Assembly (NCBI RefSeq): GCF_027111275.1
Contig: NZ_CP114286.1
Span: 2,790,001-2,854,000 of the forward strand
Reading direction: 5' to 3'
DNA length: 64,000 nt
Origin: Flavobacterium luteolum
GTDB taxonomy: Bacteria; Bacteroidota; Bacteroidia; Flavobacteriales; Flavobacteriaceae
Below are positions 1 through 8,205 of the stretch, piece by piece (position 1 is the stretch's first letter; each line of letters starts with the position of its first letter). The notes below the pieces were generated by a model. The model was not told the DNA's origin, ran no database searches, and saw nothing but the letters and a program-made list of their open reading frames with translations. Made by a program: the position numbers and the translations under genes.

Positions 1-142
1 ACTATTTCTTTTTAAATCTTAGAAGCAGATTAATTTTTATAATCTATTGGCGTATGAAGTTTGCTTTCGATTGGTTAATTTTGAGATTCTGTTGCTCTTT
101 TTCTGATTGAAATTTTGCACAAATTTAATTAATGTATTTTTT

Positions 143-2206
143 ATGAAAACACCAATAGAGTTAGATAATTCATTGCTAAAAGATTGGTCTGGTCCATATG
201 GAGGTATTCCAGATTTTACGGCATATAAAATTTCAGATTTTAAACCCGCAATAGAATTTGCGATCAAAGAAAAATTAGAAGAGATTGATGCAATTGCGAA
301 TAATCCACAAAAGCCTACATTTGAAAACACCATTGAAGCTTTAGAGCTTTCGGGTACAAAATTAGATCGAATTCATGCGGTTTATGGTATTTATAGATCT
401 AATCTAAGTACTTCAGAATTTAATGTTGTTGATACTGAAATGTCGCCAAAATTGGCAGAGATTAATGATAAACTATATCAAAATAACAAACTATTTTCTA
501 GAATTGAAGCCTTGTATAAATCGGATGAAAAGAAGGATTTAACTAAGGAACAGCAACGCGTGCTTTGGCTTTATTACAGGGACTTTGTTAGAGAAGGAGC
601 GGAGCTAGAAGAAAAGGATAAAGATAAAGTGGCTAAGATCAATCAGGAATTAGCAACGCTTTTTACCGCTTTTAGTCAAAAGTTATTGGCAGAAGAAAAC
701 GATCAATATATAGAGTTAGAGACAGAAGCTGATTTTGATGGTTTGCCGGAGGAATTTAAGAATGCAGCAATTGCAGAAGCGAAAGAAAGAAATCTAAAGA
801 TTTTAGGATGTATTGGAAATACAAGATCTTCAATTGAGCCTTTTCTGACTTTCTCGAACAGAAGAAATTTAAGAGAAAAAGCTTTTGATATTTTCGTAAA
901 ACGTGGCGATAATAAGAACGAAAATGACACCAATGAAACACTTGTGTCGATTCTGAGATTAAGATCCGAAAAAGCGAAGATTTTAGGCTTTAAAAACTTT
1001 GCTGAGTGGAGTTTGTCAAACAAAATGGCTAAAGATCCTCAGAAAACATTAGATCTGATGCATTCGGTATGGAAGCCTGCAGTAGAGAAAGTAAAAAACG
1101 ATGTTTCGGATATGCAGGAAATGGCGAATAGAGAAGGGGGGAATTTTAAAATTCAGCCTTGGGATTACCGCTATTATGCAGAAAAAGTACGAAAAGCAAA
1201 ATATGATTTAGATCAAAATGAAATCAAGCAATATTTGCAACTGGAAAATTTACGAGAAGGAATGTTCTGGACAGCTAGCGAATTGTTCGATTTAGGTTTT
1301 AAACAATTATTTGACCTTCCTGTTTATCATCCAGATGTTCGTGTTTGGGAAGTGAATAATAAAAATACGGAAGAACCAATTGGCTTATGGTATTTTGATC
1401 CTTATGCTCGTACTGGAAAACGTTCAGGGGCGTGGATGAATTCGCATAGAGACCAGCAGAAAATAAAAGGTAACGTGCTTCCTATTGTGTCAAACAATTG
1501 CAATTTTATTAGAGGAAACAGTGATGAACCCGTTTTAATCTCGTGGGATGATGCAACTACTTTATTTCATGAATTTGGACATGCTTTACACGGATTATGT
1601 TCGAATGTAACTTATCCGAGCCTTTCTGGGACTTCAGTTGCGAGAGATTATGTAGAGTTTCCTTCGCAATTATTAGAACATTGGTTAGCAACGCCTGAGG
1701 TTTTGAATAAATTTGCGCTTCATTATAAAACTAAAGAGCCTTTATCGCAATCATTGGTAGAAAGAATAGGAAAGGCGGCCAATTTTAACGAAGGTTTCGC
1801 AACAGTTGAGACAATTTCAAGTTCGTTTGTGGACATGGAACTGCATTTAACAACCGAAACAGTCGATCCGCATGCTTTTGAGAAGAAAATCTTAAGTGAA
1901 ATTAGTATGCCGTCAGAAATTGTAATGAGGCACAGAATTCCGCAGTTTGCTCATATTTTTTCGAGCGATGGGTATGCAGCGGGATATTACAGTTATTTAT
2001 GGGCAGATGTGATTAATGCAGATGCATATGAGGCATTTTTGGAAGGAAACGGTCCTTTTGACAAAGTGATTTCTAAACGTCTTTACAAAACCGTTTTAAG
2101 CGTTGGAAATACTATTGATAATGAAGAAATGTATGAAAATTTCAGGGGTCATGCGCCACAATCTGATGCATTGATGAGAGCAAGGAATTTTCCAATTGAA
2201 AGCTAA
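143..2206 (+). CDS. dcp: M3 family zinc metallopeptidase (peptidyl-dipeptidase Dcp-like)
   Basis: A 687-residue oligopeptidase of the thimet/Dcp family, expected to trim dipeptides from the C-terminus of peptides in the cytoplasm, since no signal peptide is visible. The zinc site is intact: HEFGH with His476, Glu477 and His480, and a third ligand Glu505 in DYVEFPSQ, 29 residues after the first His as in E. coli Dcp. The usual helical N-terminal half precedes it. An in-frame ATG lies 36 bases upstream at 107, but the protein beginning MKTPIELDN at 143 fits the family start better. The gene stands alone and converges on tsf, with a shared terminator between them. Family assignment is firm; the choice between Dcp and an oligopeptidase A-like specificity is inferred from length and likeness. 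Confidence 0.9.
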   Translation: MKTPIELDNSLLKDWSGPYGGIPDFTAYKISDFKPAIEFAIKEKLEEIDAIANNPQKPTFENTIEALELSGTKLDRIHAVYGIYRSNLSTSEFNVVDTEMSPKLAEINDKLYQNNKLFSRIEALYKSDEKKDLTKEQQRVLWLYYRDFVREGAELEEKDKDKVAKINQELATLFTAFSQKLLAEENDQYIELETEADFDGLPEEFKNAAIAEAKERNLKILGCIGNTRSSIEPFLTFSNRRNLREKAFDIFVKRGDNKNENDTNETLVSILRLRSEKAKILGFKNFAEWSLSNKMAKDPQKTLDLMHSVWKPAVEKVKNDVSDMQEMANREGGNFKIQPWDYRYYAEKVRKAKYDLDQNEIKQYLQLENLREGMFWTASELFDLGFKQLFDLPVYHPDVRVWEVNNKNTEEPIGLWYFDPYARTGKRSGAWMNSHRDQQKIKGNVLPIVSNNCNFIRGNSDEPVLISWDDATTLFHEFGHALHGLCSNVTYPSLSGTSVARDYVEFPSQLLEHWLATPEVLNKFALHYKTKEPLSQSLVERIGKAANFNEGFATVETISSSFVDMELHLTTETVDPHAFEKKILSEISMPSEIVMRHRIPQFAHIFSSDGYAAGYYSYLWADVINADAYEAFLEGNGPFDKVISKRLYKTVLSVGNTIDNEEMYENFRGHAPQSDALMRARNFPIES

Positions 2207-2211
2207 AAATA

Positions 2212-2245
2212 AAAAAGCCCGAATAAATAGATATTCGGGCTTTTT
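2212..2245. terminator. bidirectional intrinsic terminator between dcp and tsf
   Basis: A perfect 14-bp stem (AAAAAGCCCGAATA with its complement) around a six-base loop, with T-runs on both strands. It lies between two convergent genes and can end both transcripts. Confidence 0.9.
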
Positions 2246-2263
2246 AATATTGAAAATAATATA

Positions 2264-3226
2264 TTAACCTAAAGTAACTCTTTTGAAACCTGTAATTTCA
2301 ACATTGAATCCTTTTACGTAATCACCAACTTTTTTACTGTCATCTTTGATGAAGTTTTGATCTAAAAGAGCTTTCTCTTGATCTAAAGTAGTGTTGTCAG
2401 AGATAAAACGTTGAACTTTACCTGGAAGAATTTTATCCCAGATTTGCTCTGGTTTACCTTCAGCTTTTAATTCAGCTTTTGCATCTTCTTCAGCTTGTTT
2501 GATAACCTCAGGAGTTAATTGAGAGAAAGAGATGTATTTAGGAACATTTTTTAAAGTTTTTCCTAAACGTGCAGCTTCTTCATTGTCCTTTTCGATTACA
2601 GCAATACGAGCAGCAAGTTCAGATTCAACGAAAGCAGGATCAAAATCTTTGTAAGATAATGTATCAGCTCCCATAGAAGCAACTTGCATAGAAACGTCTT
2701 TTGTTAAAGCTTCAGCGTTAGCAACTGGAGCAGAAATTGCAGTTAAAGCAGCAATTTTATTAACGTGAACATAAGATCCAACGTAAGCACCTTCTAAAAT
2801 TTCGAAACCACCGATTTCGATTTTCTCACCGATAACACCAGTTTGCTCGATTAATTTTTCAGCAACAGTGATTCCGTTGAAATCAGAAGCTAAAAATTCT
2901 TCTTTATTAGAGAAGTTGATAGCTCTTTCAACTAAATCTTTAGCTAAAGTTACGAAAGCTTCATTTTTACCTACGAAGTCAGTTTCGCAGTTTAAAGTGA
3001 TGATAGCTCCTTTAGTTTGGTCAGCATTGATAAAAGAAACAGCAGCTCCTTCAGAAGACTCACGGTCAGAACGGTTAGCAGCAACTTTTTGTCCTTTTTC
3101 TCTAAGGATTTGGATAGCTTTATCGAAATCACCTTCAGCTTCAACTAAAGCCTTTTTACAGTCCATCATTCCGGCACCTGTAGATTGTCTTAATTTATTT
3201 ACGTCTGCAGCAGTAATTGTTGCCAT
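2264..3226 (-). CDS. tsf: translation elongation factor Ts
   Basis: EF-Ts, 320 residues, the nucleotide exchange factor that recycles EF-Tu from its GDP form. The N-terminal UBA-like region (about 1-55, with the GAGMMDCKKAL signature) and the core motif NCETDFVGKNEAF, which contacts the EF-Tu nucleotide site, are both present. It is longer than the 283-residue E. coli protein, as is usual in Bacteroidota. It follows rpsB in the conserved rpsB-tsf order. The 142-base spacer contains a large inverted repeat, so the ratio of the two products may be set by termination or processing there. Confidence 0.97.
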   Translation of the reverse strand: MATITAADVNKLRQSTGAGMMDCKKALVEAEGDFDKAIQILREKGQKVAANRSDRESSEGAAVSFINADQTKGAIITLNCETDFVGKNEAFVTLAKDLVERAINFSNKEEFLASDFNGITVAEKLIEQTGVIGEKIEIGGFEILEGAYVGSYVHVNKIAALTAISAPVANAEALTKDVSMQVASMGADTLSYKDFDPAFVESELAARIAVIEKDNEEAARLGKTLKNVPKYISFSQLTPEVIKQAEEDAKAELKAEGKPEQIWDKILPGKVQRFISDNTTLDQEKALLDQNFIKDDSKKVGDYVKGFNVEITGFKRVTLG

Positions 3227-3261
3227 AATATTTTAAGTTTTAATATGTTTTTAAAAGTAAA

Positions 3262-3358
3262 AAATTCCAGCTTTTAAATCCCAAACTCCAATTTTAATAA
3301 ATTATCAACATAACGTTTTTAATTCTGGTTGGATTTTGGAATTTAAAATTTGGAATTT
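3262..3358. repeat. large imperfect inverted repeat in the rpsB-tsf spacer
   Basis: Two 30-base arms at 3262-3291 and 3329-3358 are complementary at 26 of 30 positions, with a 37-base loop. The arms are built from TTGGAATTT-like units. On the minus strand the second arm is followed by a short T-rich tract, so the RNA could form a long hairpin just ahead of tsf. Degenerate units of this kind look like a dispersed intergenic repeat rather than a gene-specific signal. Confidence 0.75.
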
Positions 3359-3368
3359 AAATTTTGAT

Positions 3369-4136
3369 TTATTCTTCAGTTGCAGGAGCAGCAGCTTCAG
3401 CCTCAACAGCAGGAGCTTCTTCAGTAGCTTCAACTTCTTTTTCAGCACCTCTGTCAGAAAGACCTTCGATTACTGCAGTAGTTACTAAAGATAAAATTTT
3501 GTCAATTGATTTAGAAGCATCATCATTTGCAGGAATCACGTAATCAACCTCTCTTGGGTCAGAATTCGTATCAACCATTGCGAAAACTGGAATGTTTAAT
3601 TTTTGAGCTTCTTTTATTGCGATGTGTTCAGCTTTGATATCTACTACGAACAATGCTGCAGGTAATCTAGACATATCAGCAATTGAACCTAAGTTTTTCT
3701 CTAATTTAGCACGTAGACGATCAACTTGTAAACGCTCTTTTTTAGATAAAGTGTTGAAAGTACCATCTTTCTTCATTTTATCAATAGAAGACATTTTTTT
3801 AACTGCCTTTCTGATAGTTACGAAGTTAGTCAACATTCCACCTGGCCATCTTTCAGTGATGTAAGGCATGTTTGCAGCTTTTGCTTTATCAGCAACGATG
3901 TCTTTTGCTTGTTTTTTGGTAGCTACGAATAAGATTTTTCTACCTGATGCAGCGATTTTTTTCAAAGCTTCGTTAGCCTCTTCAATTTTAGCTGCAGTTT
4001 TATATAGATTGATAATGTGAATACCATTACGCTCCATATAAATGTAAGGAGCCATATTTGGATCCCATTTTCTAGTCATGTGTCCGAAGTGAACACCTGC
4101 TTCTAGTAATTCTTTTACTTCTATTTTGTTTGCCAT
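3369..4136 (-). CDS. rpsB: 30S ribosomal protein S2
   Basis: Ribosomal protein S2, 255 residues, needed for late assembly of the small subunit and for S1 docking. The family start (KELLEAGVHFGHMTRKWDP) and the GMLTNF and FVVDIKAEHIAIKEA segments are present. The last 25 or so residues form an acidic Ala/Glu-rich tail (EATEEAPAVEAEAAAPATEE) that is not part of the conserved fold. It is first of the rpsB-tsf pair and is preceded by a structured leader of about 100 bases that may be a target for feedback by S2. Confidence 0.98.
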   Translation of the reverse strand: MANKIEVKELLEAGVHFGHMTRKWDPNMAPYIYMERNGIHIINLYKTAAKIEEANEALKKIAASGRKILFVATKKQAKDIVADKAKAANMPYITERWPGGMLTNFVTIRKAVKKMSSIDKMKKDGTFNTLSKKERLQVDRLRAKLEKNLGSIADMSRLPAALFVVDIKAEHIAIKEAQKLNIPVFAMVDTNSDPREVDYVIPANDDASKSIDKILSLVTTAVIEGLSDRGAEKEVEATEEAPAVEAEAAAPATEE

Positions 4137-4167
4137 TTTTGTACTAGTTTACGTTCTGTTGATTAGC

Positions 4168-4246
4168 AATGTATAAATGGCGATTTCTCTGGCTTTATAC
4201 ATTTAGATGCTAAACTATATCCTACCTCGATAGGAGAGCAACAATA
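4168..4246 (-). promoter_or_regulatory. structured rpsB leader with two hairpins
   Basis: On the minus strand between rpsI and rpsB are a 10-bp perfect stem (AATGTATAAA with its complement, 4168-4203) and a smaller 5-bp hairpin (TCCTA/TAGGA, 4220-4235). A weak -7-like element, TATTGTTGC, sits upstream at 4238-4246 with one mismatch to TAnnTTTG. S2 controls its own mRNA in other bacteria, so an autoregulatory leader is plausible, but this is inferred from position and folding only. Confidence 0.5.
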
Positions 4247-4280
4247 ACTGTGTTTTTTAATTTCAATAAATAATTGATAA

Positions 4281-4305
4281 TGTCTTGTCCCATTTGAACA
4301 AGACA
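4281..4305 (-). terminator. probable terminator of the rplM-rpsI operon
   Basis: An 8-bp perfect stem (TGTCTTGT/ACAAGACA) lies just after the rpsI stop on the minus strand. The tract after it is T-rich but interrupted, so it is a weaker terminator than others in the window. Confidence 0.6.
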
Positions 4306-4312
4306 GGTAATA

Positions 4313-4699
4313 TTAACGTTTAGAGAACTGGAATCTCTTACGAGCTTTCTTCTGACCGAATTTCTTACGTTCAACCATTCTTGGGTCTCTTGTTAATAAA
4401 CCTTCTGGTTTAAGGATTCCTCTGTTTTCAGCGTTAACTTCACACATTACGCGTGCTAATGCCATTCTTACAGCTTCTGCCTGACCAGTTGTACCACCTC
4501 CGTAAACGTTTACTTTAACGTCAAAGTTACCAGCGTTTTCTGTCATAGAAAGCGGCTGTAAAACTTTGTATTGTAAAGTTGCAGTTGGAAAGTAAGTTGC
4601 GAATTCTTTTTTGTTTACAGTGATGTTTCCAGTTCCTTCAGAAACATATACACGTGCAACAGCGGTTTTTCTTCTACCGATTTTGTGAATAACTCCCAT
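4313..4699 (-). CDS. rpsI: 30S ribosomal protein S9
   Basis: Ribosomal protein S9, 128 residues. The start MGVIHKIGRRKTAVARVYV and the basic C-terminal tail KKFGQKKARKRFQFSKR, which reaches toward P-site tRNA, are typical. It is translationally coupled to rplM: the stop of rplM and the start of rpsI overlap by one base (TAATG). The rplM-rpsI order is nearly universal in bacteria. Confidence 0.98.
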   Translation of the reverse strand: MGVIHKIGRRKTAVARVYVSEGTGNITVNKKEFATYFPTATLQYKVLQPLSMTENAGNFDVKVNVYGGGTTGQAEAVRMALARVMCEVNAENRGILKPEGLLTRDPRMVERKKFGQKKARKRFQFSKR

Positions 4700-5154
4700 T
4701 ACTTAAGATCATTTAGGTTAACAGTTCTAGGTTTTTGAGCTCCATGTTTGTGCTCAGCTCCTACAACAACATTTAGATTTCTAAAAAGTTCAGCTCCTAA
4801 TTTGTTCTTAGGTAACATACCTTTTACAGCTTTTTCTACTAATGCAGCTGGATTTTTAGCTTGCAATACTTTAGCAGTTAAAGTTCTTTGTCCTCCTGGG
4901 TAACCTGTATGACGCATGTAAATTTTGTCATTCATTTTTGTACCTGTAAGGTTAATTTTTTCTGAGTTGATAACAATTACGTTATCTCCACAGTCAACGT
5001 GCGGTGTGTAACTAGGCTTGTACTTACCTCTTAAAATCATTGCAACTTTAGAAGCAAGACGTCCTAAGTTATGACCTTCAGCGTCAACAACAATCCACTC
5101 TTTAGTTACAGTGGCTTTGCTAGCTGAAACTGTTTTGTAGCTTAATGCGTCCAT
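4699..5154 (-). CDS. rplM: 50S ribosomal protein L13
   Basis: Ribosomal protein L13, 151 residues, an early assembly protein of the large subunit. Conserved segments include EWIVVDAEGHNLGRLAS near residue 20 and GMLPKNKLGAELFRNLNVV near 110. It is first in the rplM-rpsI operon, with a strong promoter and a hairpin right at the expected 5' end of the transcript. L13 leaders are known autoregulatory elements in several phyla, so feedback control is plausible here. Confidence 0.98.
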   Translation of the reverse strand: MDALSYKTVSASKATVTKEWIVVDAEGHNLGRLASKVAMILRGKYKPSYTPHVDCGDNVIVINSEKINLTGTKMNDKIYMRHTGYPGGQRTLTAKVLQAKNPAALVEKAVKGMLPKNKLGAELFRNLNVVVGAEHKHGAQKPRTVNLNDLK

Positions 5155-5177
5155 AATATTATTTTAATTAAACATTC

Positions 5178-5228
5178 CATCCCCAATAAAGGGGATGCAA
5201 AAGTACAATTAATTATTTTAAAACCAAA
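5178..5228 (-). promoter_or_regulatory. rplM promoter and 5'-end hairpin
   Basis: On the minus strand TTTG (5225-5228) is followed by exactly 19 bases and TACTTTTGC (5197-5205), a near-ideal Bacteroidota promoter. The predicted transcript would begin within or beside a perfect 7-bp hairpin (CATCCCC, six-base loop, GGGGATG; 5178-5197), about 25 bases upstream of the rplM start. The position suggests an RNA regulatory element such as an L13 leader. Confidence 0.8.
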
Positions 5229-5292
5229 TACCTGAAAAGAATATTTTATATCCTGAAAATCAGGGGTTCAGTTTTTTAATTAATTAATGAAT

Positions 5293-5327
5293 AAAAAAAC
5301 CGTCTCTACAATAATGTCAAGACGGTT
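5293..5327 (-). terminator. terminator of the ferritin-like gene pair
   Basis: The stem AACCGTCT/AGACGGTT (8 bp) with a 14-base loop is followed on the minus strand by seven Ts. It lies just beyond the stop of the second ferritin-like gene. Confidence 0.88.
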
Positions 5328-5349
5328 AAATATTTAGAGAAAAAAGTAA

Positions 5350-6162
5350 TTATACGATAAATATATTAGCGATGTCTACAACCTGCTGAGTTGTAAGTGG
5401 CTCATCATAAGCTTCTGAGCCTGCTGCAGGTCCAAAAGCAGTTGCTGTATTAAATCCTGCTTGCATGGTTACGCCTTCGCCATCATAAACTGCTTGTGTT
5501 GCTGCAGGCATGCCAGCACCTCGTTCGGCATTAGAGATCCATCCTTTTAAACCTCTTAGTCGTCTAACTTCAGAAGCATGACGTGCTTCAACAGAATGAA
5601 TCTGCAATGCTGCAGTCAATAAATCGGGTGTAGTAATTAAGTTAGCAGCTTGTCCTTTGTAGGCTCGAACTCCAGTATCTTCAAATGCTTGTGCTAAAGC
5701 CAAAAATGTTGGGTAATCATGAAAAGGATCAAAAGCACCGCCAACCGTAAAGTCAAAAGTAGGTTTAGGAACGAAATTGGCACTTGCTGTACCGCCTAAA
5801 CCTGCAATTAAAAATTTAACATGATCAGATTCGTGTGCCGCTATTTGCTGAAATACTTTTAAATCACGCCCGCCATTTTCAGAAGCCGGAATTACGCCAG
5901 AATCTAAAGCCATGGCGTAAAATTCGTTTTCAAGATATTCTAAGGTCAGCGCAAATTGCAAAGCTCCAATAGGTGTTGCCGGTGTTGCTGTAATGTCTTT
6001 TGCGAAAGCTTTATTGGTGAGAGCTGACAATCCGAATGGAATTGATGCTAAAGCTAAATTTTTTCCAATATTCCCAAACTGTGTAAAACTGTCTCTTCGA
6101 GAACCAGTGCTATTCATCAAATTATCATCAGTAAAGGATTCTATAAATTTTAAAATGTTCAT
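5350..6162 (-). CDS. exported ferritin-like domain protein
   Basis: A 270-residue protein of the ferritin-like domain family (PF13668 type, related to plant desiccation-related proteins). The four-helix core carries paired acidic/His motifs at the expected places: EYLENEFY, HESDH, FEDTGV and SVEARHA, which could bind a di-metal centre. The N-terminus has a twin-Arg stretch (SRRDSF) and a hydrophobic segment ending in NKAFAKD, so Tat export is likely. It sits 25 bases after a related gene and the two probably form an operon. The biochemical role is unknown; iron handling or stress protection is only a guess from the fold. Confidence 0.82.
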   Translation of the reverse strand: MNILKFIESFTDDNLMNSTGSRRDSFTQFGNIGKNLALASIPFGLSALTNKAFAKDITATPATPIGALQFALTLEYLENEFYAMALDSGVIPASENGGRDLKVFQQIAAHESDHVKFLIAGLGGTASANFVPKPTFDFTVGGAFDPFHDYPTFLALAQAFEDTGVRAYKGQAANLITTPDLLTAALQIHSVEARHASEVRRLRGLKGWISNAERGAGMPAATQAVYDGEGVTMQAGFNTATAFGPAAGSEAYDEPLTTQQVVDIANIFIV

Positions 6163-6187
6163 AATTTCTAAGTTTTAGCGGTTAAGA

Positions 6188-6940
6188 TTAAGGCAAGTAT
6201 TTAGCTGTAAATTTTGTGGTAATAAAACCAGCAGCAATCGGTAGGATTTTAGATGGATCTTTTGCGTCATCTAAACCTGTTGACATATTTACAATATCGT
6301 CTCCGGCAAAATCTTTCGAATTCGGATTGATTAAACTTCTTATTGCGGCCGCGTGTCTGGCTTCAACTGAAACAATTTTTCCGGCTAATAATAAGTAGTC
6401 TGCTGTTTTAATTAATCTTCCTGCTCCGTTATAAGCAGCAACGCCAGTATCTTCTAGTGCTTTTGCAGTAGCTAGAACTTCGGTGCGGCTGTTGAAATTT
6501 AAAGAACCATAATTAAAGGCTAAAGAAGGAAGTAATTGTGAACTTGGATCGGGAAGTGCTCCATTTAATGCAGCTTTGAAGAAATCTCTGTGAACCACTT
6601 CGTGATGGTATAAATCAGTCAAAACTTCGCGTTCAAGACTGCTAAATACAGTGTTAAAACTACTTGCATTAACAACTTTAGTATAAAAGTCGGCTTCTAA
6701 TTGTTCTAGAGCATAAGCATACGATAATACTCCAAAATCTCCGGAGCCTAAATCAAAAACACCATTTCTTACTCCTGGCAAAGAAGTGTCTGGCATATCA
6801 TTGTTGTTATCATTATCGCTACAGCCAGCCAAAACCAGACCTGTGGTCATTAATGTTAATCCGCTGAGCTTAAGAAAGCTCCTTCTGCTATTCAGTGAAG
6901 GGTTAACTTTATGAATTTTAACTTCGTTTTTCATAATCAA
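6188..6940 (-). CDS. Tat-exported ferritin-like lipoprotein
   Basis: A 250-residue paralogue of the downstream ferritin-like protein, with the core motifs LEQLEADFY, HHEVVHRDFF, LEDTGVAAY and SVEARHAAAI. The N-terminus combines a clear twin-Arg signal (SRRSFLKLSG) with a lipobox (LVLAGC), followed by an Asp/Asn-rich linker, so it should be a folded-state export substrate anchored by lipid. It is the first gene of a two-gene operon divergent from the LacI-type regulator at 7144. The pairing of one lipoprotein and one non-lipidated partner suggests a hetero-complex, which is inference. Confidence 0.84.
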   Translation of the reverse strand: MIMKNEVKIHKVNPSLNSRRSFLKLSGLTLMTTGLVLAGCSDNDNNNDMPDTSLPGVRNGVFDLGSGDFGVLSYAYALEQLEADFYTKVVNASSFNTVFSSLEREVLTDLYHHEVVHRDFFKAALNGALPDPSSQLLPSLAFNYGSLNFNSRTEVLATAKALEDTGVAAYNGAGRLIKTADYLLLAGKIVSVEARHAAAIRSLINPNSKDFAGDDIVNMSTGLDDAKDPSKILPIAAGFITTKFTAKYLP

Positions 6941-7085
6941 GTTTTTTATTAGGTTAACAACATTGGTTTTTCAGTTAACTGGTATTTAGTTATTAACGAA
7001 ATTTTAGTAAGAGCGGTTTTAAAATCTCGGTTTAATTAAATATTATTTCGAAATGACTTATATTTTTAAATACTAATAGCTTGTT

Positions 7086-7118
7086 TTTGTTTTATTTTAG
7101 GTAATTCTACTATATTTG
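7086..7118 (+). promoter_or_regulatory. promoter of the LacI-type regulator gene
   Basis: TATATTTG at 7111-7118 matches TAnnTTTG exactly. A TTTG at 7086-7089 lies 21 bases upstream, two more than ideal. The predicted start leaves a leader of about 20 bases. Confidence 0.6.
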
Positions 7119-7143
7119 TATTAATTACATAAAATTCAATTGG

Positions 7144-8169
7144 ATGAAAGCTAAAGCAACTCTAAAACAAATTGCGAAAGAACTTGGTGTTTCTGTTTCG
7201 ACTGTATCTAAAGCGTTGAATGACAGTCCAGAAATTAGTGAACAAACGAAGGTGAAGATTAAGGAGTATGCCAAACTCAAAAACTATAAGCCGAATGTCA
7301 TTGGTTTGAATCTAAAGAATCGTAAAACAAAAACGATTGGAGTAATTATTCCAAATATTCTAAATTCTTTCTTTGCGAAAGTTTTTAGCGGTATTGAGAA
7401 AGTTGCCGATAAAAAAGGATATAATGTAATTACCTGTATCTCTAACGAATCTTTAGAAAAAGAAATCCACACGCTTGAAATGTTAAGCAACGGAACTATT
7501 GACGGATTTATTCTTTCGGTTTCTGAAGAAGCTCAAAAGCTTCAGGATTACAATCACTTTTCGGAAATTATTAATGATGGGACGCCAATTGTGATGTTTG
7601 ACCGTATTGCTGATGAAGTAGACTGTGATAAGGTTGTTGTAGATGATTTCGATTCAGCATTAAATTCGACACAGCATTTAATTAATCTTGGATGTAAAAA
7701 TATCGCTTTAATATCTTCTGTAGATAATTTAAGTGTTGGAAAATTAAGAGCCGACGGATATTTGAAAGCTTTAAAAGACAATAATATTCCGGTTAATGAA
7801 AAAATCATTCTTCGTACCGATTCTGAAGATGATATGAAAAGTAAAATTGATGCAATTTTTGACAATAAAATTGACGGAATTTTTGCCTTGGATGAAAATG
7901 ATTCAGTTGCAGCTTTGCGAGTAAGTTTGAAAAAAGGATATAGAGTTCCAGAAGATATTTCGATTATTGGTTTTGCAGATGGTATTTTGGCTTCAAGACG
8001 TTTATCGCCAAGTTTGACTACGGTAAGTCAGCATGGTGTTGAAATTGGAGAAGTTGCCGCAAAAAGATTAATTGAAAGATTGGAAGAGCCGGAAGGAACA
8101 GTTTCTGAATATGAAACGATTGTCATCAAAACAAAATTGAAAGAAAGAGAATCTACAAGAAAAGTATAA
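7144..8169 (+). CDS. LacI/GalR family transcriptional regulator
   Basis: A 341-residue repressor-type protein. Residues 1-55 form the LacI helix-turn-helix with the typical start ATLKQIAKELGVSVSTVSKAL and hinge. Residues 60-335 are a periplasmic-binding-protein-like effector domain (KTIGVIIPNILNSFF, PIVMFDR, SIIGFADG). Regulators of this family usually sense sugars, but no sugar transport or catabolic genes lie beside it, so the target and ligand cannot be read from context. It is divergent from the ferritin-like pair, with a shared 200-base region, which makes those genes possible targets. Confidence 0.9.
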   Translation: MKAKATLKQIAKELGVSVSTVSKALNDSPEISEQTKVKIKEYAKLKNYKPNVIGLNLKNRKTKTIGVIIPNILNSFFAKVFSGIEKVADKKGYNVITCISNESLEKEIHTLEMLSNGTIDGFILSVSEEAQKLQDYNHFSEIINDGTPIVMFDRIADEVDCDKVVVDDFDSALNSTQHLINLGCKNIALISSVDNLSVGKLRADGYLKALKDNNIPVNEKIILRTDSEDDMKSKIDAIFDNKIDGIFALDENDSVAALRVSLKKGYRVPEDISIIGFADGILASRRLSPSLTTVSQHGVEIGEVAAKRLIERLEEPEGTVSEYETIVIKTKLKERESTRKV

Positions 8170-8177
8170 AATAATAA

Positions 8178-8204
8178 AAGCCATCCGCAACGGATGGCTT
8201 TTTT
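8178..8204. terminator. bidirectional terminator after the LacI-type gene
   Basis: A 10-bp perfect stem (AAGCCATCCG with its complement) with a CAA loop. Six Ts follow on the plus strand and an A-rich tract precedes it, so it can also serve the convergent gene on the minus strand. Confidence 0.92.
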
Positions 8205-8205
8205 A

